The notes beneath the pieces are model-generated. The model worked only from the letters and a program-made list of their open reading frames with translations. It made no database searches and was not told the origin of the DNA. Position numbers and translations under genes: made by a program. From CBDAQR01 sp965199055 (GTDB taxonomy: Bacteria > Pseudomonadota > Gammaproteobacteria > Pseudomonadales > Halieaceae), in NCBI GenBank assembly GCA_965199055.1, contig CBDAQR010000004.1, positions 1,488,001-1,552,000 on the forward strand: a stretch of DNA of 64,000 nt, read 5' to 3'. Below are positions 17,201-23,533 of the stretch, piece by piece. Each line of letters starts with the position of its first letter. Positions within the stretch are counted from its first letter, which is position 1.

Positions 17201-18082
17201 GATGTACTCGGCAATGTTGATGCCGACGTAGATCGCGGCCTGTGGGGTGGTGTCTGGATCAACGGCCTGGCACCGATCAACGATTGCCCGGAAGGCATTG
17301 AAGGCGGCACGGCAGAGTGTGTGAAGGAAGGCGAAGCCAACGCGGGTGTGTTCGGCGGCGACCAGCCTGAAGACAACAGCGGTGTTATGCGCTACGTCGT
17401 TATCAAGTTCGCGGGCTCGAACGTCGATCCGGAGAACCAGCTTAACGGTCTGTCTCTGGCCGGCGTTGGCTCTGGCACCACCATCGATTACGTACAGATC
17501 CACAACAATCTGGATGACGGCATCGAGTGGTTTGGTGGCAACGTTGATGTTAAGCACCTGATTCTGACCGGTAATGCGGACGACTCTCTCGACTGGACTG
17601 ATGGTTGGCAGGGGCGTGTCCAGTTCGTCCATGTCGAGCAGGCAGAAGATTCCGCCGACAACGGCATCGAGGCAGACAATCGCGAGGGCGACGAGAATGC
17701 GCAGCCGCGCTCAATGCCGGTGATCGCCAATATGTCGATCGTGGGTAATTCGGGAGAACGTGCGATTCGACTGCGTCGCGGCACAGGTGGTCAGATCTGG
17801 AACTCCGATGTGACCGGCTCCGCAACCTGTATCGATGTGTCTGGTGAGTCGGTGAACCTTCTCGGCACGGACCTGGTGCTCGAAGCAGTTGTCTTCGACT
17901 GTCCCGAAGTGGTGGATGGAGATAACCCGGAGCTGCAGAGCTACCTGGATGGCGCCAACGTCAGTCAGGATGGTTCATCGCTGCCGGCGTCTGACCTGCC
18001 GAACGATGGGTTCTTCGAAAATACTGGCACCGTCGGCTCTGATGTCGACGACTGGAAAGGTAACTGGGCCTTTGGACTGTAA
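14255..18082 (+). CDS. Large surface lipoprotein with three ~400-residue repeats
   Basis: 1275 residues. Type II signal peptide MSESLIKQLLMAFITLTLVAC with lipidation Cys21, a Gly-Asp linker of 11 GD pairs (about residues 41-62), then three long homologous units of about 400 residues (period about 1.2 kb). Each carries RGLWGG, APINDCPEG, EGEAN, YVVVKYAGSNVDPENQLNG, VHNNLDDGIE(F/W)F and RAIRLRRGTG motifs. Short turns with repeated Asp and Gly suggest right-handed beta-helix or beta-propeller-like folds. A Pho box lies upstream and a TonB-dependent receptor follows after 66 bp, so a role as the receptor's surface partner is proposed. I recognise no enzymatic motif. No strong Shine-Dalgarno is visible. 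Confidence 0.8.
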   Translation: MSESLIKQLLMAFITLTLVACGGSSDNVSPGSIVVEVPGGGDGDGDGDGDGDGDGDGDGDGDVATEIPDNLTDTITDTGETINGRTVYAIDVSTLDNGNMDPTGLLLGNDAIFNITGGGPLRITDADGGNPAGRITSDCVLDIAPGAVIAAATNTEFLIINQGCQINADGTAEQPITFTALQDLEGEVADNARGLWGGLVLNGYAPINDCPEGTTGGTAECIKEGEANSGTFGGDQPEDSSGVLRYVVVKYAGSNVDPENQLNGIAFQGVGSSTTVDYVQVHNNLDDGIEFFGGNVSANHVVLTGNADDSLDWTDGWQGSIQYLYMEQTDSADNGIEADSREGDEGAEPRSNPNIANMSIYGNPAERAIRLRRGTGAKIYNTYVTDSERCLRIDGSSRDLLGSEIIFAGTSFACTEMHDSDDDGAVEAYLDSADEVSQSGGPVNPVSLPSQFEQTDFIGAFGADNWAAGWTVDGSVSNPNQPDFGCPAGTSDTGETLAGKAVCDLEGTVTGNVLLTNASHYRLNGKVVVGGDNTDSGTLSIQAGTTIFGNTEFDFLVVSRGSQIIAEGTRTAPIIMTTVEDENLGGSADIDSSRGLWGGLWINGNAPINDCPEGTTGGTEQCVKEGEANAGTFGGADPEDNSGVLRYVVVKYAGSNVDPENQLNGISFAGTGSGTVVEYVQVHNNLDDGIEFFGGNTNAKYVVLTGNADDSLDWTDGWQGSVQYVVINQADDSGDNGIEADNREGDENAEPRSLPRIANMTIDGNPGERAIRLRRGTGLELYNSAAGTSDTCLRIQGESLNLLGTGIIFDGVALNCATNNEGDDVDAVQSFLDSSNVTEDGTAPPAADLSGDSFFDDSGFIGGVENEDNDWTQGWTVGNPMGTPEFGCPAGTTEVDPINGTTACEVTGIITGNVTLTRGNYYVLEGKVEVGASGGSSTGVLSIQSGVTIVGDDPEDFIVVQQGSQIVAEGTNDAPITMTALNDVLGNVDADVDRGLWGGVWINGLAPINDCPEGIEGGTAECVKEGEANAGVFGGDQPEDNSGVMRYVVIKFAGSNVDPENQLNGLSLAGVGSGTTIDYVQIHNNLDDGIEWFGGNVDVKHLILTGNADDSLDWTDGWQGRVQFVHVEQAEDSADNGIEADNREGDENAQPRSMPVIANMSIVGNSGERAIRLRRGTGGQIWNSDVTGSATCIDVSGESVNLLGTDLVLEAVVFDCPEVVDGDNPELQSYLDGANVSQDGSSLPASDLPNDGFFENTGTVGSDVDDWKGNWAFGL
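14375..14440 (+). repeat. Gly-Asp hexanucleotide repeat
   Basis: Eleven tandem 6-bp units encoding Gly-Asp (GGN GAY) form the flexible, acidic linker between the lipid anchor and the repeat domains of the lipoprotein. Synonymous codons vary, so the array is imperfect at DNA level. The opposite strand reads as a Ser-Pro repeat that should not be annotated. Confidence 0.85.
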
Positions 18083-18091
18083 GAGTGACAA

Positions 18092-18122
18092 CGGGGCGGT
18101 TTTCACCGCCCCGCAACTTTTT
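18092..18122 (+). terminator. Intercistronic hairpin with T-run (partial terminator)
   Basis: A perfect 9-bp GC-rich stem, CGGGGCGGT (18092-18100) and ACCGCCCCG (18105-18113), with a 4-nt loop, is followed by CAACTTTTTG. It lies 9 bp after the lipoprotein stop and 27 bp before the receptor start. It could attenuate read-through so that less receptor than lipoprotein is made, or stabilise the upstream message. Confidence 0.6.
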
Positions 18123-18148
18123 GAATTAACCACATTCTTGCAGGTAGC

Positions 18149-20815
18149 GTGATGATGAAAAGAAACAAGATGGCACTGGCAGTAGCGACGGCCCTGGCGA
18201 CAGGTTCTGGCTATGTCGGCGCACAGGATGATTCTGCCGGACCCGCTGTTGCGCCCGAGCTGGAGGAAGTTTTCGTGCTGGGCGAGTTCATCCCTGATGA
18301 AAAGCGCGACACCTCTGAAATTTCCAACGTACTGACCGCTGAAGATATGGCGGTACTGGGCGACAGTGATGTCGCCTCCTCGCTGGAGCGTGTCACTGGA
18401 CTTAGCCTGGTCGGAGGAAAGTACGTCTATGTGCGCGGCCTCGGTGAGCGGTACTCGTCGACGCTGTTAAATGGTTCTCTGATCTCCAGCCCGGTGCCGT
18501 TCCAGAAGACGGTACCCCTGGATATCGTTCCCAATAACCTGGTATCGAACCTGTTAGTACAGAAGACTTATTCTGCCGAGCATCCCGGCGACTTCTCCGG
18601 TGGTGTCGTTCTGATTCGTACCAAGACCATTCCGGATGATAATTACCTGACGCTCTCTGTAGGCACGGGCGGAAATTCGCAGTCCACCGACGGCGATGGT
18701 CTGACCTACAACGGTGGCGGCGACGATAACTCCGGTTGGGATGATGGCACGCGCCAGATTCCAAAAAACTTGCGCAGCGTATCGCCGGAAGAGTTTGAAG
18801 CGGCGGAATACCCATTGAGCGCTGCCTATGGTGCCAGCTTTTACAACAAGTGGGATATTAAAGAGAAAGATCTCAACTTTGACGGCAATGCCGAGATGGA
18901 GTTCGGCTATCGCTATGATTTTGATAATGGCATGGCCCTGGGTATCACCGGTGCTGGCAAATACTCTAACGAGTGGCGCAATCAAGACGTGGATATGCGA
19001 CGCTATGAATTTACGGGTGTCGATGGTGGCTCAAACCAAACCGTTGACTATCAGGAGTTCACGACAACCCAGACCGTTGAAGTTAGTGGGTTTCTCAACT
19101 TGGGTTGGGAAATCAATAGCGATCATCTCGTCTCATTGACCTCGATGATTTTGCGCCAGACCGATGACATCGTTGAGCAGCGCAAAGGTTTGTCATCCGA
19201 AGATGATGTGACCGATGGTACGCCGGTAGAGAGTTACTTTATTCAGTGGGTCGAAAACGAAATTCGCTCGAATCAGCTGTCCGGCGAGCATTATCTGCCA
19301 TTTGTTACATCCGAAACGGTGGCTCGCTGGCGCTATGTCGATGGTGAAGCGCAGCGCGACGCACCAGATACGCGCTTCTATACGTATGCGGACAACCGTG
19401 ATGGCTTGCAGGAAATCGTCACTCCGAACCGGCAGGCGGCTGGTGATCTGCGCGACGTATATCAGGCGCCTGACCGGGTATACAGCAAGCAGGATGACGA
19501 TATTGAGGATTTTGGCTTTGATTTCGAAGTGCCGTTCTTTGTTGGCGATATGGATGTCACATTCAAGGCCGGTGCATCGTCCTACGAGCGCACGCGCGAT
19601 GTCACGGAGCGCACGTTCCGCTTCGACCTGACGCCGCAGGCTGAAGATTGGGTGTCACTACAGACGCCGTCGCAGCTATTTGATATCCCAAACTGGCAGT
19701 CGGGCGCATTGGATGCGCGTGATTTTACCTCGGGTGCGGCAAACGCTTCTGGCATCTTCCCGTTTGCGTCCTCAGAAGAGCAGGTTGATGGCTATTACAT
19801 TGCGCTTGATGCACAGGTAACACCGCGCTTGAGGATTCAGGCGGGCGTGCGCGAGGAGGATACCGACCTTGAAGCCGACGCCTGGGGTGGTAACACCGAT
19901 CCCGGTTCCAGCAACTTCGTACAGCAAGAGTATGAAGACACGCTGCCAGCAGCTTCGGTCACTTTCGAAGTTGTCGAGGACATGCAGATACGGGTGGCAT
20001 ATTCGGAGACGGTTAACCGGCCCAGCCTGTTGGAAATCACGGGCAGCACGATCCGCAACCCGGATGACGGCAACCTCTATCGCGGTAACGTGTTCCTGGA
20101 GCAGGCGGAGCTGACCAACTACGACGCGCGCTGGGAGTGGTATTTCGGCGCTGCCGACAGTATGTCGCTAGGTGTATTCTACAAAGAGTTCGAGGATCCC
20201 ATCGAAGTGGGCAAGGTGTTGGCTCAGAACGATATCTTTACCTGGTTCAATGCCGATGAGGCGGAACTCGAGGGTATTGAGTATGAGCTGCGTAAGGACC
20301 TTTACTTCGGTGACTGGTTTGACCTGGGCACTCACTGGAACGACTTCACCCTGGGATTCAATGTTTCTTATATCGATTCTGAGGTCACCTTATTAGGCGA
20401 TGGAGAAACCGCAGATGACGTTCCATTGACTGGCGGTCGTAAGTTGGCGCCCCTGTTCTCCAACGAGCGTGAACTGACCGGACAGTCGGACTGGTTGGGC
20501 AATCTAGTACTGTCCTACGAGAGCGATTATCTAGGAATCAAGGGTTCTCTTGCCTATAACTACACGGGTGAGCGAATCGTTCTGGTTGGCGAACGTAACG
20601 CGCCGGATATTATCGAAGACGAGCGCGGGCAACTGGATTTCACCTTCAAATACAATTTCCAGGACGGCTTTGCAGGGCAGGATGGGGAGTTTGAGGTGGC
20701 CTTGAAGGCGGAGAATATACTTGACGAGAAAGTAAAGTGGACCCAGGGCGGACTCCTCTATGAGGATTTCAAGCCGGGTGTGGAGTGGAGTGTGGACTTT
20801 ACCTACCGCTTCTAA
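18149..20815 (+). CDS. TonB-dependent outer-membrane receptor
   Basis: 888 residues. Signal peptide MMMKRNKMALAVATALATGS..., then a TonB-box-like LEEVFVLGE at about residue 35. The plug domain (about 45-160) has AEDMAVLGDSDVASSLERVTG, YVYVRGLGERYSSTLLNG and a GGVVLIRTK end. A 22-stranded barrel closes with the aromatic C-terminus SVDFTYRF. The plug's GLGERYSS pattern is typical of large carbohydrate- or protein-substrate receptors, not siderophore receptors, but the ligand is unknown. It sits downstream of the Pho-box lipoprotein and is probably co-transcribed, which suggests phosphate-starvation control. Confidence 0.92.
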   Translation: MMMKRNKMALAVATALATGSGYVGAQDDSAGPAVAPELEEVFVLGEFIPDEKRDTSEISNVLTAEDMAVLGDSDVASSLERVTGLSLVGGKYVYVRGLGERYSSTLLNGSLISSPVPFQKTVPLDIVPNNLVSNLLVQKTYSAEHPGDFSGGVVLIRTKTIPDDNYLTLSVGTGGNSQSTDGDGLTYNGGGDDNSGWDDGTRQIPKNLRSVSPEEFEAAEYPLSAAYGASFYNKWDIKEKDLNFDGNAEMEFGYRYDFDNGMALGITGAGKYSNEWRNQDVDMRRYEFTGVDGGSNQTVDYQEFTTTQTVEVSGFLNLGWEINSDHLVSLTSMILRQTDDIVEQRKGLSSEDDVTDGTPVESYFIQWVENEIRSNQLSGEHYLPFVTSETVARWRYVDGEAQRDAPDTRFYTYADNRDGLQEIVTPNRQAAGDLRDVYQAPDRVYSKQDDDIEDFGFDFEVPFFVGDMDVTFKAGASSYERTRDVTERTFRFDLTPQAEDWVSLQTPSQLFDIPNWQSGALDARDFTSGAANASGIFPFASSEEQVDGYYIALDAQVTPRLRIQAGVREEDTDLEADAWGGNTDPGSSNFVQQEYEDTLPAASVTFEVVEDMQIRVAYSETVNRPSLLEITGSTIRNPDDGNLYRGNVFLEQAELTNYDARWEWYFGAADSMSLGVFYKEFEDPIEVGKVLAQNDIFTWFNADEAELEGIEYELRKDLYFGDWFDLGTHWNDFTLGFNVSYIDSEVTLLGDGETADDVPLTGGRKLAPLFSNERELTGQSDWLGNLVLSYESDYLGIKGSLAYNYTGERIVLVGERNAPDIIEDERGQLDFTFKYNFQDGFAGQDGEFEVALKAENILDEKVKWTQGGLLYEDFKPGVEWSVDFTYRF

Positions 20816-20834
20816 AACTTGTCGTTTGCTGAAT

Positions 20835-20862
20835 AAAACCCACGCCTATGCGTGGGTTTTTT
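20835..20862 (+). terminator. Rho-independent terminator after the TonB receptor
   Basis: A perfect 11-bp stem AAAACCCACGC/GCGTGGGTTTT (20835-20845 and 20850-20860) with loop CTAT is followed by a T-run. It lies 20 bp after the receptor stop and immediately upstream of the nadK -10 box. Confidence 0.9.
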
Positions 20863-20865
20863 CTT

Positions 20866-20871
20866 TATACT
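20866..20871 (+). promoter_or_regulatory. Candidate -10 box of nadK
   Basis: TATACT sits 6 nt before the nadK ATG at 20878, so the predicted transcription start is the A of the start codon. The -35 region overlaps the preceding terminator and has no good match. No Shine-Dalgarno lies before the ATG. Confidence 0.4.
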
Positions 20872-20877
20872 AGTCCC

Positions 20878-21762
20878 ATGACGCAGTCTTTTAGAAATAT
20901 AGGCCTTATCGGCCGAGGTCAGCACGAAAGCTCGCTGGAAACGCTACAGCGTTTGCTGTCACTGTTACGCGGTCGTGATCTTGAAGTTCTGGTTGAGCCA
21001 CGCCTGGCGAAGTTGCTGGAAGAAGAGGGTGTGCGCGAGGCCGGGCGCGACGAAATTGGTGAGAGCTGCGACCTGGTGATTGTGGTCGGCGGCGACGGCA
21101 GTATGCTCAGTGCTGCTCGCACGATGGCCAAACACGACACGCCCGTGCTGGGGGTTAACAGGGGGCGCTTGGGCTTTCTGACAGACATATCGCCGGATGA
21201 AATCGACACCCGCGTTGCAGAAGTGCTGGACGGCGAGTACGAGAGCGAACTGCGATTTCTACTCGACGTGGAAGTGGTACGCGACGGGGAGATCGTTGGT
21301 CGCGCCGATGCACTGAATGATGTGGTTGTTAACTCTGGCACCTCCGCGCAGATGATCGAGTTCGATCTGCATATTGATGACACCTTCGTCTATCGGCAGC
21401 GCGCCGATGGATTGATTGTGTCGACGCCCACGGGTTCAACCGCTTACTCCTTGTCGGGTGGCGGGCCTATCATGCACCCGGCGTTAGATGCTGTGGTGTT
21501 GGTCCCCATGTTTCCGCATACACTCAGTTCGCGGCCTATCGCCGTCGATGGGAATAGTCGTATCAGGATAGATATTGGCGAAGGCAACAGTATCCATCCC
21601 CCGGTTACCTGCGATGGTCAGGTTAATATGACGGCGCGCCCCGGCGATTCCGTGCATATCTACAAAAAGCCGCACCGGCTCATACTCATCCACCCGCAGG
21701 GGCACAGTTTCTACGCAAGCTGTCGCGATAAGCTACGCTGGAGCAACTCGCTCGTTGAATAG
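20878..21762 (+). CDS. nadK: NAD kinase
   Basis: 294 residues. Phosphorylates NAD to NADP with ATP or polyphosphate in the cytoplasm. The catalytic GGDGS motif (VIVVGGDGSMLSAART) is near residue 70, followed by the substrate loop GRLGFLTD, the NDVVV segment and DGLIVSTPTGSTAYSLSGGG. The ATG at 20878 is chosen: an upstream in-frame ATG at 20848 lies inside the terminator stem. The C-terminus SFYASCRDKLRW is standard. It is preceded by a terminator and its own -10 box. Confidence 0.97.
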   Translation: MTQSFRNIGLIGRGQHESSLETLQRLLSLLRGRDLEVLVEPRLAKLLEEEGVREAGRDEIGESCDLVIVVGGDGSMLSAARTMAKHDTPVLGVNRGRLGFLTDISPDEIDTRVAEVLDGEYESELRFLLDVEVVRDGEIVGRADALNDVVVNSGTSAQMIEFDLHIDDTFVYRQRADGLIVSTPTGSTAYSLSGGGPIMHPALDAVVLVPMFPHTLSSRPIAVDGNSRIRIDIGEGNSIHPPVTCDGQVNMTARPGDSVHIYKKPHRLILIHPQGHSFYASCRDKLRWSNSLVE

Positions 21763-21785
21763 AACCGTTAGCGGTAGTTCCTGAA

Positions 21786-22430
21786 ATGCCACATCAGTTT
21801 TCCAGCCCTGCAGAGATGCTGCGTCAGGTGCCTGCGACATTGGCGCTCATTGCTCTCAGCATCGCCGGTTTCCTGCTGATTTATCTCGGTGCGCCGATCA
21901 GTTGGTTGGCAGCTGTCACTTACAGCGACTTTGGTGTTGTCGGCGGTCAGGTTGTGTTTCAGGCGCATGAGGGGCAGTACTGGCGGCTTGTAACGCCGAT
22001 ATTCCTTCATTTTGGCTGGCTGCACATCGCGTTCAATTGTCTGTGGACGTGGGAAGTAGGGGCGCTGATAGAGCGTCGCCTCGGCACTGCAGTATTGCTG
22101 GGATTGGTGCTTCTAGCGGGCGTCGGCTCCAATACTGCGCAGTTTCTGTACAGCGGTCCCTCACTGTTTGGCGGTATGTCCGGCGTCGTCTATGCGCTGC
22201 TGGGGTTTACCTGGGTCTACAATCAGCTGCGGCCAGCGGACGGTGTGTCGATAACGCCGGGTATCATGTGGTTCATGGTCGGCTGGCTAATTTTCTGTAT
22301 GATAGCCCCGACGGAAATACTCGGCTTCGGCAGTATCGCCAACGCGGCTCATCTGGGTGGTTTGGTGATCGGCCTTGCCCTTGGCGCGGCGCTGGGCGCT
22401 GTGAAACGTCTCACCAGAGGTGCAACTTGA
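21786..22430 (+). CDS. Rhomboid family intramembrane serine protease
   Basis: 214 residues with about six membrane helices. The catalytic serine is in FGGMSGVVYALLG (about residue 130) and the histidine in NAAHLGGLVIGLALGA (about residue 188). The upstream HFGWLHIAFNCLWTW matches the rhomboid loop-1/helix-2 HxxxHxxxN pattern. It cleaves membrane-embedded substrates; the target is unknown. It is the first gene of a tight run with YeaC-like and DUF2797 genes. Confidence 0.9.
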   Translation: MPHQFSSPAEMLRQVPATLALIALSIAGFLLIYLGAPISWLAAVTYSDFGVVGGQVVFQAHEGQYWRLVTPIFLHFGWLHIAFNCLWTWEVGALIERRLGTAVLLGLVLLAGVGSNTAQFLYSGPSLFGGMSGVVYALLGFTWVYNQLRPADGVSITPGIMWFMVGWLIFCMIAPTEILGFGSIANAAHLGGLVIGLALGAALGAVKRLTRGAT

Positions 22431-22696
22431 AATACGAAGATCTGCTAGATCAACTGACGCCAGAATTGCTCAGCGCTTTTCGAAAAGCGTTGGAGACCGG
22501 TCGCTGGCCGGATGGTCGGCCATTGAACGACGAGCAGCGTGAACATTGTATGCAGGCGGTGATTGCCTATGAGCAGAAGCACTTACCTGAGCGAGAGCGG
22601 GTAGGTTTTATTGATAAGGGGCGCAAAGCTCCACAGAAGAATCGGGATGAGTCCGCGCCGCTGCGCTGGGCAGATACTGAGGAGGCAAGCGAATGA
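22427..22696 (+). CDS. YeaC-like DUF1315 protein
   Basis: 89 residues. The TTG at 22427 is read as the start because AGAGG lies just upstream and it overlaps the rhomboid stop. The sequence KYEDLLDQLTPELLSAFRKA followed by ETGRWPDGRPLNDEQREHCM matches the small DUF1315/YeaC family. Function is unknown. The C-terminal half is charged and probably disordered. Its stop overlaps the next ATG. Confidence 0.8.
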   Translation: MKYEDLLDQLTPELLSAFRKALETGRWPDGRPLNDEQREHCMQAVIAYEQKHLPERERVGFIDKGRKAPQKNRDESAPLRWADTEEASE

Positions 22697-23517
22697 GTGT
22701 CGCCGGCAAGGTACGCAAAATGGTGACACAGCTCGGCGATCCGGTGGGGTATCAATTACCATTGGGTGAAGAGCTGGTAGATATGAATGCCTTGATCGGC
22801 GAACAGTTACTGCTCGAGTACGACGGCGCGATTAACTGCGTTGCCTGTGACCGTAAGACCAAGAAGAGTTTTAACCAGGGTTATTGCTATCCCTGCTTTT
22901 CTCGTCTCGCTCAGTGTGACAGCTGTATTGTCAGTCCGGAGAAGTGCCATTACGACGCGGGCACCTGCCGCGAGCCGCAGTGGGGTGAAGAGAACTGCAT
23001 GATCGATCACGTGGTGTATCTATCGAACACCTCGGGCGTAAAGGTGGGAATCACACGTCACAGCCAGGTGCCAACCCGCTGGATGGATCAGGGAGCGATA
23101 CAGGCATTGCCGATATATCAGGTCTCCAGCCGATTGATCTCAGGCCTGGTGGAGACTGTTTTCAAACAGCATATCGCTGACAAGACCAACTGGCGGGCCA
23201 TGCTCAAGGGCGAGGCGGAGCCGCTTGACCTTGCCGCCGAAAGAGATCGTCTGTTCAACGAGTGCGCCCATGATATTGAAGGTTTGCAGGAGCAGCACGG
23301 CTTGCAGGCAATACAGCCGATTACTGACGGAACTACCGTGGCCATAGACTATCCGGTCGAGGAATACCCAGTGAAAGTGGTTTCGCATAACCTGGATAAG
23401 AATGGAGAGGTAAAGGGTCGCTTAAGGGGAATTAAGGGCCAGTATCTGATCTTTGATTCGGGCGTGATCAATATGCGCAAGTATGGCGGTTACAATATCC
23501 GCCTTTCTGTGGCGTAG
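22693..23517 (+). CDS. DUF2797 domain protein with Cys-rich and GIY-YIG-like parts
   Basis: 274 residues. A Cys cluster near residues 50-95 (CVACDRKTKKSFNQGYCYPC, then AQCDSC and EKCHY) suggests one or two zinc sites. It is followed by VVYLSNTSGVKVGITR, which resembles a GIY-YIG core. DUF2797 is conserved in gammaproteobacteria and its role is unknown. A nuclease-like fold is suggested by sequence only. The gene overlaps YeaC by 4 bp. Confidence 0.85.
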   Translation: MSVAGKVRKMVTQLGDPVGYQLPLGEELVDMNALIGEQLLLEYDGAINCVACDRKTKKSFNQGYCYPCFSRLAQCDSCIVSPEKCHYDAGTCREPQWGEENCMIDHVVYLSNTSGVKVGITRHSQVPTRWMDQGAIQALPIYQVSSRLISGLVETVFKQHIADKTNWRAMLKGEAEPLDLAAERDRLFNECAHDIEGLQEQHGLQAIQPITDGTTVAIDYPVEEYPVKVVSHNLDKNGEVKGRLRGIKGQYLIFDSGVINMRKYGGYNIRLSVA

Positions 23518-23533
23518 CGAAAGGAGTAGCGCG

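Noticed and set aside
20848..20877. Earlier ATG for nadK at 20848
   Set aside because: It lies within the terminator stem and adds 10 residues not seen in the family; 20878 fits better.
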